A stretch of DNA of 64,000 bases. It comes from Halobacillus halophilus DSM 2266 (GTDB lineage: Bacteria > Bacillota > Bacilli > Bacillales > Halobacillaceae). A program made the translations under genes and the position numbers. The notes beneath the pieces are model-generated. The model saw only the letters and a program-made list of their open reading frames with translations, ran no database searches and had not been told where the DNA came from. The stretch is from contig NC_017668.1 of assembly GCF_000284515.1 (NCBI RefSeq), positions 1,488,001 to 1,552,000 on the forward strand, written 5' to 3'. This document shows, one piece after another, positions 25,836-33,744 of the stretch (position 1 is its first letter; every line of letters begins with the position of its first letter).

Positions 25836-26450
25836 ATGAAGGAAGTGATTCATCCATTGTTTTCAACATATTCGAATCTGCAGATAAAACAAGAGTCCAT
25901 AATTAAAAGTCAGAGTCATCAGTACTCAGTACGTACTGATGGGAAATTAATAGGTATGATTGAGGAAACTGTAGATACTTCGAGAGATTGGAAAAATCAA
26001 TTACTGAATTTGATTAATTTACATTCTGTCGGGAGTAAGCTCTTGTGCATAACAAACCCAAAAGCAAAGGTCGTTGCTTATATAAATAAAAAGAGAGGTT
26101 TCAATAAGAATATAGATGTTCTAGATGCAGAGGGGAACAAAGTCTCTACATTACAACAAGAATTGAAATTTAAGTCTCAAAGATTACTTGCTGTCTCTCC
26201 CGATGGAGATGACTTTCTTATTGCAAAAGGAAAAAATGGTTCTTTAGACTTTTTGGTAAAAGAAAATGAGGAAAGTGAGTTAGTGGTTTCAAGGATTAAG
26301 AAACGCTCAATCCCTAATCCAACTCTAAAAGAATCTTTATTACTAGGAGAACAATATTCCATTAACAGTAATAAACAGATAACAGAAATGCAGCAATTGA
26401 TTATAATTGTGATGACAATAGTTATTAGTGAACAGTTACATAATGCGTAA
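25836..26450 (+). CDS. Tubby/LURP-one-like protein (cassette)
   Basis: 204 residues. The central region shows the repeating beta-strand pattern of the tubby-like/LURP-one superfamily: QYSVRTDGKLIGMIEET, LLCITNPKAKVVAYI, IDVLDAEGNKVSTLQ and FLIAKGKNGSLDFLV. It ends in a hydrophobic helix (MQQLIIIVMTIVISEQL), as in scramblase-like members. In the family these barrels bind phosphoinositides or other membrane lipids; here the ligand is unknown. The start has only a weak AGGAG site. Confidence 0.6.
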   Translation: MKEVIHPLFSTYSNLQIKQESIIKSQSHQYSVRTDGKLIGMIEETVDTSRDWKNQLLNLINLHSVGSKLLCITNPKAKVVAYINKKRGFNKNIDVLDAEGNKVSTLQQELKFKSQRLLAVSPDGDDFLIAKGKNGSLDFLVKENEESELVVSRIKKRSIPNPTLKESLLLGEQYSINSNKQITEMQQLIIIVMTIVISEQLHNA

Positions 26451-26552
26451 TACCTTGAATTCGAGTCTTCCTGTAAAGGGGGCGATTGTTCAATATGAGC
26501 AATCGCATTTTCGCTAACTAGAAGGGTAGTTGAAGACTCAGTTTCGAGATAA
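26451..26552 (+). repeat. Site S20, long form with both arms
   Basis: Left arm TACCTTGAATTCGAGTCTT, GGGGGC, hairpin GCGATTG...GCAATCGC, then right arm GTAGTTGAAGACTCAGTTTC followed by GAGATAA. Confidence 0.9.
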
Positions 26553-26715
26553 TAGAATGTATGAAACTAAATTGGATCGATTTCGTATGGCTATTAGGAA
26601 GCTTTATTACATAATCATAGCAAATTGAGTCAATTAAACTGTTGGCGCAGGATAGTTCAACAAGTGAGTAGCTTTTCTTTAAAAGGCAATGTTGTCGAAT
26701 AGGGGTGAGGTAGAG

Positions 26716-27033
26716 ATGAAATTGGTAAGCAGTATTCAAGAAAAATACAGAAAAAGTAATAAGTTATTTTTAGCTTTAAAAGTTTTATTAAGCGCTTTTA
26801 CAATTTACTTTGCCGTTAGGGTTTTATTCATATCTATTTCGGGGTTAGTGAGTTCGGGTACTTCAACTGATTATCCAAATTTATTACTTTTCGGTATGCT
26901 TTTTTCTTTAGGGTTATCTAATGCTGTTGAACTAGTTGAAATGTTCGTTACCAAGAAAAAAGAATATTTCACACTATTACTTATAACTACATTCTTCCTT
27001 CTTGGTGTCTCCGTATTTGTGTTGTGGGGATGA
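26716..27033 (+). CDS. 105-residue membrane protein (cassette)
   Basis: ATG 26716 after GGGGTGAGGTAGAG. Three to four helices: about 20-44, 58-75 and 84-103, with a basic N-terminus (SSIQEKYRKSNK). No motif recognised. It lies between S20 and S21. Confidence 0.6.
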   Translation: MKLVSSIQEKYRKSNKLFLALKVLLSAFTIYFAVRVLFISISGLVSSGTSTDYPNLLLFGMLFSLGLSNAVELVEMFVTKKKEYFTLLLITTFFLLGVSVFVLWG

Positions 27034-27100
27034 AATCGCAACCCAAAATTAAGTAAGTTTTTAAACAAACATGTGCGTCAATTTGAAATATACCCGAAAA

Positions 27101-27133
27101 TATCTCGAAATCAATTCTTATTGTATTGGGGGC
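27101..27133 (+). repeat. Cassette-junction site S21
   Basis: TATCTCGAAATCAATTCTT and GGGGGC (27128-27133). Confidence 0.85.
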
Positions 27134-27283
27134 ATTAGTTTAATACTCTTAAGATGTCTAACTGAATTTTTTGAGAGGTTTTTGTAACTGATACACTTAG
27201 ATTATCTAAGTTCACTGTATAAAGGTCTTTCTTTATTCAACTAACGAGGCAAGTTTGTTAAATAACATTTAGAGGTGAAGAAG

Positions 27284-27451
27284 ATGAATGAAATGCATAT
27301 AGTCTCAATTTTTGTGTTTATTTTGTTGACTATTAAACAACTGAGAGTTCTAAGAAACAAAGAAGTTCCACGAAGCAACCGAAGAATTGCTTCGTCATTG
27401 TATATCTTTTCGATAATAGCCCTAGTAGGTGTAAACAATTATTTTTCATGA
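27284..27451 (+). CDS. 55-residue two-helix membrane protein (cassette)
   Basis: Starts MNEMHIVSIFVFILLTIKQL after AGAGGTGAAGAAG. Basic middle (RVLRNKEVPRSNRR), second helix, end NNYFS. Its stop codon lies inside the worn site S22. Function unknown. Confidence 0.55.
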   Translation: MNEMHIVSIFVFILLTIKQLRVLRNKEVPRSNRRIASSLYIFSIIALVGVNNYFS

Positions 27452-27475
27452 ATCTCTTATTAAAGTAAAGGGGGC
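27450..27475 (+). repeat. Site S22 (truncated), G-run used as ribosome site
   Basis: AATCTCTTATTAAAGTAAAG then GGGGC. The left palindrome is lost. AAAGGGGG lies 6-7 bases before the TTG start of the next gene and is its only Shine-Dalgarno sequence. Confidence 0.6.
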
Positions 27476-27480
27476 TTTTC

Positions 27481-27789
27481 TTGAAGAATTATTTTAAAGC
27501 AATAGACGAAGAGGTCGATAAAAGGATTGACAATAACTTGACTTTCATCGGAATAATTTCAGTTTTGATGGTTTCCCAAATTCTTAATATACCTTTTGTA
27601 TATGGCATAATTCTCGTAATGCTTCTTCTTTTAGTAAGGATTGGGTGGGACCTGATTCATTCAAAATCAAGAGAACAAAAACGCTATAGGCAAACGTTAA
27701 GTATCGCGTCTTTTTTTATTTTCTTGACTGCGATTATATGGATTATTTTAAGTTTATTATTGCCGTACCTATTTGGAATCCTTTTTTGA
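27481..27789 (+). CDS. 102-residue membrane protein (cassette, paralogue A)
   Basis: TTG start directly after the site core. N-terminus KNYFKAIDEEVDKRIDNNLT, then four helices (about 20-36, 37-52, 73-90 and 90-101). The close paralogue at 29491-29805 differs by scattered substitutions. Function unknown. Confidence 0.6.
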   Translation: MKNYFKAIDEEVDKRIDNNLTFIGIISVLMVSQILNIPFVYGIILVMLLLLVRIGWDLIHSKSREQKRYRQTLSIASFFIFLTAIIWIILSLLLPYLFGILF

Positions 27790-27798
27790 TATTAATGA

Positions 27799-27905
27799 TT
27801 CCTCGAAATCGAGTCTTCCTGAAAAGGGGGCAATTCTGAAATAAAGGAATTGTCCTCTTCTTTACGTTTAGGGCAGGTTAGTTGAAGACTCAGTTTCGAG
27901 ATTAT
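27799..27905 (+). repeat. Site S23, long form with both arms
   Basis: TTCCTCGAAATCGAGTCTT, GGGGGC, hairpin CAATTC...GAATTG, then right arm GGCAGGTTAGTTGAAGACTC and AGTTTCGAGAT. Confidence 0.9.
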
Positions 27906-28078
27906 TGCTTCACTTCATTATTGGAAATGGTTGGATTGCCAATGGTATGGTAGTAATATCTACAAAATTAAAGAAGGTAAGTTGGGTGTTTTCATGACTT
28001 TATTTAATGAAGTCATTCTATGTTAATGAAATGATAATTAGTGTGGTGAATTTGGACAAACGAATAGGAGGATTGTTG

Positions 28079-28366
28079 ATGAGGTCATTTTTCTTAGGGA
28101 TAGCATTATTAGTCAATCTGTTTTATATTGCAATCACCCTTTTTGGTCTAGACAATTATTTAGGTATAAGGGTAGGCAATTATAATGCTGCATTTGGAGT
28201 TTTGCTATCTATCAGTTTAATTTTTTCTTTGTTTATCTTTTTTAAGGGCAAACGATATCATATAGATTCTTTTAAAATCTTCTCTTTGATAACGGTTTCT
28301 CTTAGTATTGGAACGTTTAGTTGGTTTATCTTTCTGAATATTTTAGGTTTATTTATAAACATGTAA
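28079..28366 (+). CDS. 95-residue membrane protein (cassette)
   Basis: ATG 28079 after ATAGGAGGATTGTTG; a longer in-frame extension from 28007 lacks a ribosome site. Three helices (about 2-20, 37-54 and 67-92). Function unknown. Confidence 0.6.
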   Translation: MRSFFLGIALLVNLFYIAITLFGLDNYLGIRVGNYNAAFGVLLSISLIFSLFIFFKGKRYHIDSFKIFSLITVSLSIGTFSWFIFLNILGLFINM

Positions 28367-28390
28367 CTAATTGAATTATATGTTGTGTTA

Positions 28391-28420
28391 GTTGATATTG
28401 AGTCTTACAGAAATGGGGGC
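28391..28420 (+). repeat. Cassette-junction site S24 (degenerate left end)
   Basis: GTTGATATTGAGTCTTACAG, AAAT, GGGGGC (28415-28420). Confidence 0.7.
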
Positions 28421-28505
28421 GTTTGCGATATAAGCATTCGCTCAATACATAGTTAAGAACCGGATAGGTACTTAAAGAAGAGTACTTGGGGAGAGGTGGG
28501 GGAAG

Positions 28506-28652
28506 TTGAGAGCTTTAATAAGTTCAATATTAGCCTTTCTAGTAGTCTGGACAGGCTTTGGATTGATTTTCAATGACTTTGATGAAGGCATACTTATCTT
28601 CACTATTGCTGGGATTATTACAGGTTATAACATTGGGAAGAAGAAAAAATAA
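28506..28652 (+). CDS. 48-residue membrane protein (cassette)
   Basis: TTG start after GGAGAGGTGGGGGAAG. Reads MRALISSILAFLVVWTGFG, then an acidic turn (NDFDEG) and a second helix ending NIGKKKK. It ends 17 bases before the next start, so the two genes of this unit are probably co-translated. Confidence 0.5.
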   Translation: MRALISSILAFLVVWTGFGLIFNDFDEGILIFTIAGIITGYNIGKKKK

Positions 28653-28669
28653 TAATTGGAGTGCAAAGT

Positions 28670-28870
28670 ATGTCATCTATGAAAAGGATAGCACGAATAT
28701 CACAATTAGCCTCTATCACCCTATTAATAATTGCACTATTATTAAATATTAATGGTGAGAGAGAGAGTGCTTATTTTGTGATAACTATGATAATTGCGTT
28801 GGGAGTTACTTTATATTGGGCAATCATAGAACACAAAATTAAAAAACAAGATAGAAATAAAAGTGAGTGA
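28670..28870 (+). CDS. 66-residue two-helix membrane protein (cassette)
   Basis: ATG 28670 after TTGGAGTGC. Helices near 11-27 and 36-54, basic tail KIKKQDRNKSE. It is the second gene in the S24-S25 unit, one of few units with two plus-strand genes. Function unknown. Confidence 0.5.
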   Translation: MSSMKRIARISQLASITLLIIALLLNINGERESAYFVITMIIALGVTLYWAIIEHKIKKQDRNKSE

Positions 28871-28896
28871 TACAGATAGACCAAAGATGATAAATT

Positions 28897-28995
28897 AATC
28901 TTGAATTCAAGTATTCAACTATTGGGGTGATTGTTCAATAAGAGCAATCGCTTTTTTCTAACTAGCAGAACACTTAAAGATTTGAATTCGAGACA
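28897..28995 (+). repeat. Site S25, long form with both arms
   Basis: AATCTTGAATTCAAGTATT with core GGGGTG, hairpin GATTG...CAATC plus T-run, CTAAC, then right arm TTTGAATTCGAGACA. Confidence 0.8.
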
Positions 28996-29153
28996 TTCTC
29001 GAGATGTCTTCTTCATTGATTGAGCAATCAATGAAATTTTGAAATAATTTGAATTGATATATGGATTCAATCAATTTTATTAGGATTAAGAATAAATAAA
29101 TCCTTTAAGTTATTTAGAAATTATGAAATAACTTTATTAAAGGTGGTTTGACT

Positions 29154-29405
29154 ATGTGGTGGTTAGAAAATGTCTTTAAATATTCTTGGAAGGTAATTCT
29201 ACTAACTTTTTTTACTTCGGCTTTTCTATATCTAGCGTATTCTTTAGGATTTTCTAATTGGAATGATGGAAGTTTTCAAGTGAATGATCTATATTTACCA
29301 GGATGTATTATTGGAGCTATTGTATTATTTATGCTCACAAGAAAAAGAGCAATAAAAGAATTCGATGAAAAATACCCTCCTGAAAAGAAGGCTAGCGATA
29401 GTTAA
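29154..29405 (+). CDS. 83-residue membrane protein (cassette, paralogue A)
   Basis: ATG 29154 after AAAGGTGGTTTGACT. Starts MWWLENVFKYSWKVILLTFF; two helices (about 12-33 and 52-66), then a charged tail FDEKYPPEKKASDS. The paralogue at 30602-30853 shares most residues and a similar leader. Function unknown. Confidence 0.6.
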   Translation: MWWLENVFKYSWKVILLTFFTSAFLYLAYSLGFSNWNDGSFQVNDLYLPGCIIGAIVLFMLTRKRAIKEFDEKYPPEKKASDS

Positions 29406-29452
29406 TGTCCGTTTCACGAAAAGATAGTTTACTTTGAAGACTTTCACCAATT

Positions 29453-29485
29453 TCTCTCGAATTCAAGCCTTCAGCAATAGGGTGC
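29453..29485 (+). repeat. Cassette-junction site S26
   Basis: CTCTCGAATTCAAGCCTTC with the core changed to GGGTGC. Confidence 0.75.
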
Positions 29486-29490
29486 TTTTC

Positions 29491-29805
29491 TTGAAGAATT
29501 ATTTTAAAGCAATAGACGAGAAGGTCGATAAAAGGATTGACAATAACTTGACCTTCATCGGAATAATTTCAGTTTTGATGGTTTCCCAAATTCTTAATAA
29601 ACCTTTTGTATATGGGATAATTCTCGTAATGTTTCTTCTTCAAGTAAGGGTTGGGTGGGACCTGATACATCCAAAATCAAGAGAACAAAAACGGTATAGG
29701 CAAACTTTAAGTATCGCGTCTTTTTTTATTTTCTTGACTGTGATTATATGGATTATTATAAGTGTATTATTGCCGTACCTACTTGGAATCCTTTATGGAT
29801 ATTAA
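29491..29805 (+). CDS. 104-residue membrane protein (cassette, paralogue B)
   Basis: TTG start at 29491 in the same position relative to the site as its paralogue 27481. Here the G-run has mutated to GGGTG, which should weaken the ribosome site. Four helices as in the paralogue; C-terminus differs (LLGILYGY). Function unknown. Confidence 0.6.
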   Translation: MKNYFKAIDEKVDKRIDNNLTFIGIISVLMVSQILNKPFVYGIILVMFLLQVRVGWDLIHPKSREQKRYRQTLSIASFFIFLTVIIWIIISVLLPYLLGILYGY

Positions 29806-29809
29806 TGAA

Positions 29810-29873
29810 TTCCTTTAAATCAACTCTTACAGTAACGGGGGCAAGTGTTTAATAAGAGTAGTCGGCTTTTTTT
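29810..29873 (+). repeat. Site S27 with hairpin
   Basis: TTCCTTTAAATCAACTCTT, GGGGGC (29837-29842), then a weak hairpin AAGTG...GTAGTCGGCTTTTTTT. Confidence 0.75.
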
Positions 29874-29914
29874 ACTAAAGGTCAAAATAATTGAATAATT
29901 AAGGAGGTGAATGT

Positions 29915-30256
29915 ATGAAGAAAGTTATTTTTTTATTAGCGTTGACTGGTTTTTTATTGATTGGATGTTCAGAAGGGGAAACTAACGCAAATAAAAAGTA
30001 TGCCAATCTGTTATCTACTGATGAAGGTAGCTATGCTTTGTATATAGTTGCGGAGCCAATGGATGAAATTACAGATGCACTACTCCAAAATAAAGGGATA
30101 CATAATGTGAAAAGTTGGGTACAAGAGACATCACTAGAAAACGCAAGATTAAATGAAGTCAAAGAAATGCCTGCGTTTATGGTCTTTGATACGAAAAGTA
30201 AGGTTTATGAAACTAATAGCAGGCAGGAGCTAATCGAATTTTTGCAAGAAAATTAA
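29915..30256 (+). CDS. Thioredoxin-like lipoprotein lacking CXXC (cassette)
   Basis: 113 residues from ATG 29915 (AAGGAGGTGAATGT). Signal MKKVIFLLALTGFLLIGC with lipobox LLIGC. The mature part resembles a small thioredoxin-like fold: a central amphipathic segment and KEMPAFMVFDTKSKVYET with a cis-Pro-like MPAF turn, ending RQELIEFLQEN. The redox CXXC is absent, so a disulphide role is unlikely. Function unknown. Confidence 0.6.
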   Translation: MKKVIFLLALTGFLLIGCSEGETNANKKYANLLSTDEGSYALYIVAEPMDEITDALLQNKGIHNVKSWVQETSLENARLNEVKEMPAFMVFDTKSKVYETNSRQELIEFLQEN

Positions 30257-30319
30257 ACAACACTTTTTAGATAATTTTTTTACGCTAACAGATTCGTTAG
30301 TTATAAAATTACTTCCAGA

Positions 30320-30412
30320 TATCTCGATACTGAGTCTTCAAGATTTGGGGGCGATTGTTCAATAAGAGCAATCGCTTTTTTCTAACGGGAAGAATAATTG
30401 AATTCGAGATAT
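30320..30412 (+). repeat. Site S28, long form with both arms
   Basis: TATCTCGATACTGAGTCTT, GGGGGC, hairpin GCGATTG...CAATCGC with T-run, CTAACGGGAAG, then right arm AATTGAATTCGAGATA. Confidence 0.88.
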
Positions 30413-30601
30413 TCTCGAGATGTATTCTAAATGACTTGAGTAACCAACAAAATTTTGAAATAATTGGTAATATGACTTAATAGGATTTAGAATAAATAAA
30501 TTTTTGAGGTTATTTAGAAATTATTAGGACTATTGAAATAACTTAATTAGCGGTTTAAAACCTGTAAGAAAACTTCTCTAGAAGTTAAAGGAGATTTGAC
30601 T

Positions 30602-30853
30602 ATGTGGTGGTTAGAAAATATCTTTAAATATTCTTGGAAGGTGATTTTATTACATTTTTCTACATTAGTTTTTCTATATCTAACGTATGTAGTAGGATTT
30701 TCCAATTGGAATGATGGAAGTTTCCAAGTGAATGATTTATATTTACCTGGATGCGTCTTTGGAGCCATTGTATTATTTATGCAAACAAGAAAAAGAGCAA
30801 TAAAAGAATTCGATGAAAAATATCCTCCTGAAAAGAAGGCTAGCGAGAGTTAA
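30602..30853 (+). CDS. 83-residue membrane protein (cassette, paralogue B)
   Basis: ATG 30602 after AAAGGAGATTTGACT. Paralogue of 29154-29405: MWWLENIFKYSWKVILL, shared FSNWNDGSFQVNDLYLPG, tail FDEKYPPEKKASES. Both paralogues follow long-form sites and share the leader motif TTCTCGAGATGT, so the whole cassette was duplicated and has since drifted. Confidence 0.6.
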   Translation: MWWLENIFKYSWKVILLHFSTLVFLYLTYVVGFSNWNDGSFQVNDLYLPGCVFGAIVLFMQTRKRAIKEFDEKYPPEKKASES

Positions 30854-30899
30854 TGTCATTTTCACTAATAGATATGTTAATTATAGACTTGCACCAATA

Positions 30900-30932
30900 T
30901 ATCTTGAAATCAAGTCTTTCGCTAAGGTGGGC
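30900..30932 (+). repeat. Cassette-junction site S29
   Basis: TATCTTGAAATCAAGTCTT with the core changed to GGTGGGC. Confidence 0.8.
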
Positions 30933-31006
30933 ATTCATGAATATGGTTATTCCTTTTCTAACTATGTTGATGATAGCGTTACACTAACAGAGTGAGGGGG
31001 AGATCG

Positions 31007-31240
31007 TTGCGTATAATAAAGTTAGTTGTCATATTAGCCACGCTTGGAGTATCTATTTATAGTTTATCAAATGAGGAATTTGCAGCTAATTACATAGAAT
31101 TAATAGTTTTATTAACAGGGGTCTTGTCTGCATTAATGGGGATAGAGAGTTTTAAAGGTGGTCAAAGAATAGAAGGTTATTTTTACACTTGTGCTTCATT
31201 TTCACTATTATCAATTTTAGTTATCGGACTGCTGGTATAA
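31007..31240 (+). CDS. DUF3953-like membrane protein (cassette)
   Basis: 77 residues from TTG 31007 (GAGGGGGAGATCG). Three helices, with GVLSALMGIESFKGGQRIEG in the position of the conserved ...MGxEEFKK...GY motif of the DUF3953 group. Distant paralogue of 20487-20726 and 57606-57839. Function unknown. Confidence 0.5.
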   Translation: MRIIKLVVILATLGVSIYSLSNEEFAANYIELIVLLTGVLSALMGIESFKGGQRIEGYFYTCASFSLLSILVIGLLV

Positions 31241-31265
31241 AAATAGTTTAGTATCAATCTCAGGA

Positions 31266-31298
31266 TATCTCGAAACCATATTTTATAGTAATGGGGGC
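31266..31298 (+). repeat. Cassette-junction site S30
   Basis: TATCTCGAAACCATATTTT, GGGGGC (31293-31298). Confidence 0.75.
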
Positions 31299-31446
31299 TT
31301 TAGTTGAAAAAGCCCAATTAAGTAGCATCCATAGAATTGAATGTTTTTCAGAAAAATCAACACTAAACTTTGACAGAGGTAAACAAACATTTGAAGATTT
31401 TATTATCGAGGAAGAACAATATATAAAAGGGAGGGATAAATTACCG

Positions 31447-31760
31447 GTGGACTTAATTGTTGGTTTACTAATAATAATTGCTGTAGGAGCAGTAATCAGC
31501 TTTGGTACTATAGCTTTTATTCCGGACTATAAAAAAACACAATTAGTGTTGGACTGACCATAGTACTAATTTCACCTATTGTACTATTATTGTCTTTTTG
31601 GGGACTTGGGGGCGGAATAGGTGCAGGAGCGATTGGTGCTGTTATTGGACTCTCTATACTATTAGCTGGACTAATTACTTTAATTGTAGGAATATTCACC
31701 AGTGATAAGTATAAGCTCGGTGCATTAGAAAAAGAGAAAGAAAAGCAAAACCTATTCTAA
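31447..31760 (+). pseudogene. YesK-like membrane protein split by frameshift (cassette)
   Basis: The first frame (GTG 31447, ribosome site GGGAGGG) reads VDLIVGLLIIIAVGAVISFG and IAFIPDYKK, and stops at 31557. A second frame continues across an A7 run (about 31531) as NTISVGLTIVLISPIVLLL, FWGLGGGIGAGAIGAV, and ends EKEKEKQNLF at 31760. Together they give a four-helix YesK-like protein. Either a one-base indel inactivates it or frameshifting on the A-run is used; sequencing error is also possible. Confidence 0.5.
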
Positions 31761-31857
31761 AGGTAAGTAAATTAAGCTAGTTTAGTTAGGGGAGTTAGTT
31801 GTAGGTTTTACTATAAGGATTACTCCTTTCTAAAACACTTAGTTACTCTGTAGTTGC

Positions 31858-31890
31858 TATCTTGAAATCAAGTCTTATAGAAAAGGGGGC
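31858..31890 (+). repeat. Cassette-junction site S31
   Basis: TATCTTGAAATCAAGTCTT, GGGGGC (31885-31890), followed by TTTAG as in S30, S36 and S38. Confidence 0.88.
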
Positions 31891-32059
31891 TTTAGCTAAA
31901 TAGGCTGTAAGTAATCTATTCTGTTAACCGTGTATTCATTTGACGCTCGCACCTTAAGGAATTGAAACAAGCCGAAACAAAAAAATGTTTTATTGTGATA
32001 AAATATAGTAATTTGTAACTATTACACTTACTCCTAAATAAGAAGGTGGGGGATTTTTA

Positions 32060-32314
32060 ATCTCACAAAAAAAAGATAGAAATTCTAATAGGGGTTATCT
32101 CTTTGCATTAATATTTTTTTTGACGCTATCAACTATTGAAACTTTCGTTATAAAAGCAGAATGGTTTGACTACGTGTTTTATACCCTTGCTTTAACTGGG
32201 GTTATATTATTTGCTATGGACAATTTTAAGAAGCATAAAATTTTGTTGACATTGGTTGCAGTGATATTGTTCTTTGCATATGCCTATGAATTAGTCCGAT
32301 TTCCTCTTCCGTAG
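32060..32314 (+). CDS. Membrane protein with apparent ATC start (cassette)
   Basis: 84 codons. The strong AAGGTGGGGG (32043-32052) is spaced 7 bases from ATC at 32060, and the only conventional in-frame start (TTG 32120) lies inside the first helix with no ribosome site. The reading gives a charged N-terminus (SQKKDRNSNRGY) and three helices (about 15-28, 36-52 and 58-75). Function unknown. Confidence 0.5.
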   Translation: MSQKKDRNSNRGYLFALIFFLTLSTIETFVIKAEWFDYVFYTLALTGVILFAMDNFKKHKILLTLVAVILFFAYAYELVRFPLP

Positions 32315-32353
32315 TTAAAGTTTCAAAGATGAAGACTACGCTTAAGACGAGAT

Positions 32354-32383
32354 TACCTTGGTCTCGAGTCTTCAATAGAGTGC
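32354..32383 (+). repeat. Cassette-junction site S32 (degenerate)
   Basis: TACCTTGGTCTCGAGTCTTC is intact, but the G-run has decayed to GAGTGC. Confidence 0.65.
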
Positions 32384-32455
32384 TCGTTATATTACATAAG
32401 TTTTAGCTTTTTTTTACTAATGAAGCCGGAAACTCACATAAGGAGTGTAATATAA

Positions 32456-32959
32456 ATGCAGGAGAAAAATATTAAGCTTGTGATTGGTGCAGGAGAACAT
32501 AACAATAATCCGGGTTGGATTCATACCCAAGAAGACGAAGTAAATTTACTAGATGAAGCTTCCTTGGAAGCTAACTTTAAAATAAATTCAATTGAAGCCA
32601 TTTTAGCAGAACATGTCTGGGAACATCTGGCCTTCGAAGAGGGAATAAGAGCTGCTGAGATATGTATTAAATATCTAAGAGAAGGGGGGTACGTCCGTTG
32701 TGCAGTTCCCGATGGATATTTTCCTGATGAAAAGTATCAGCAAATCGTACAAATTGGAGGTCCAGGACCAGCCGATCATCCGGCAGCGAGTCATAAAATT
32801 GTACATAATTATACTTCAATATCCAATATGTTCGAGAAAGTTGGATTTGAAGTGAAATTACTTGAATATTGTGATGAAGAAGGCCAATTTCATGCTAATT
32901 CATGGAGTGGGAAAGATGGAGTTATCTTTCGCTCTAACCAATTTGATCCTAGAAACTAA
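32456..32959 (+). CDS. SAM-dependent methyltransferase-like protein (cassette)
   Basis: 167 residues. It resembles the COG4627-type predicted methyltransferases: KLVIGAGEHNNNPGWIHT (SAM-loop position), AILAEHVWEHLAFEEG (motif post-I with H-E-H), YLREGGYVRCAVPDGYFPD. The glycine loop is shortened (GAGEHNN), typical of this group. Substrate unknown; related proteins act in surface glycan synthesis. The start has AAGGAGTG upstream. Confidence 0.7.
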   Translation: MQEKNIKLVIGAGEHNNNPGWIHTQEDEVNLLDEASLEANFKINSIEAILAEHVWEHLAFEEGIRAAEICIKYLREGGYVRCAVPDGYFPDEKYQQIVQIGGPGPADHPAASHKIVHNYTSISNMFEKVGFEVKLLEYCDEEGQFHANSWSGKDGVIFRSNQFDPRN

Positions 32960-33055
32960 GGGGAAGAGTTAGCATTTCCATCTCTTATTATTGATGCTGT
33001 AAAACCCTGATTATTCAATTAATTGAGATCAATAAGCATAGTCTTTCCTTTAAAA

Positions 33056-33088
33056 TATCTCGACTTCGAATCTTAAAGTAAAGGGGGC
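33056..33088 (+). repeat. Cassette-junction site S33
   Basis: TATCTCGACTTCGAATCTT and GGGGGC (33083-33088). Confidence 0.85.
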
Positions 33089-33115
33089 ATTAGTTGAATA
33101 AATTAAATCAGATAA

Positions 33116-33149
33116 TCGGTTCCTAAACGTTGTGAAGGAACCGATTTTT
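33116..33149 (+). terminator. Terminator hairpin after S33
   Basis: TCGGTTCC pairs with GGAACCGA and is followed by TTTTTC. It is a different hairpin from the usual GATTG/CAATC one, in the same position. Confidence 0.75.
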
Positions 33150-33305
33150 CATGCCTTTCTTTAATGTTGTATATCCGCATTTTCCTGACTCTCCCCCCAT
33201 TAATAAAAACAAAACTTTGTTAATTTCCAAATATTGGAAGGTTTTTGTGATTATATGACGAAAACCTTACTCGCAGGAAAATTTAATATAAAAAGGGGTA
33301 ATTTT

Positions 33306-33734
33306 ATGAAAAAGTTAAGAATAATTGCTTTAACATTTTTTATTGCCTTATTTGTTCCAACTTCAGCATTTGCAATTACTGATGATGTTACACCACTTGG
33401 TCCAGGAGAATGGGATACTTTGTATTATAATAATGTTTATCTAACAAGTTCGTATAAAGAAATCCAAGTGAACTCTGGTGGTGGAAATTTAGAAATTTGT
33501 GTATTTAACATGAATCCATCTAATAATGGTAATTTTAGAATTCAAGAGCAAGATCCAAGTGGAAGGGAATTTGTAGGCTTTGGATATATATACCCTGATT
33601 CTAATGGTGACTTTTGCCATGTAATAACAGATTTAAATCCATATGTAGATGGCAGTAATAACAAAGCGGAGTTTGTAATAGGATTTGATGCTAATGGATT
33701 TAATGAAACGGTTACCATTAGAGTGAGAGATTGA
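33306..33734 (+). CDS. Secreted protein of unknown function (cassette)
   Basis: 142 residues from ATG 33306 (AAAAGGGGTAATTTT). Signal MKKLRIIALTFFIALFVPTS with cleavage near AFA. The mature part is a small beta-sandwich-like protein (GPGEWDTLYYNNVYLTSS, GGGNLEICVFN, ending TVTIRVRD) with two cysteines. It diverges tail-to-tail from the minus-strand gene that follows. Function unknown. Confidence 0.6.
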   Translation: MKKLRIIALTFFIALFVPTSAFAITDDVTPLGPGEWDTLYYNNVYLTSSYKEIQVNSGGGNLEICVFNMNPSNNGNFRIQEQDPSGREFVGFGYIYPDSNGDFCHVITDLNPYVDGSNNKAEFVIGFDANGFNETVTIRVRD

Positions 33735-33744
33735 TTAATTGAGC

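Noticed and set aside
31291-31446. In-frame 5' extension of the YesK-like gene from an ATG overlapping site S30
   Set aside because: A better ribosome site (GGGAGGG) lies just before GTG 31447 and the extension is unlike the family N-terminus, though a captured fragment cannot be excluded.
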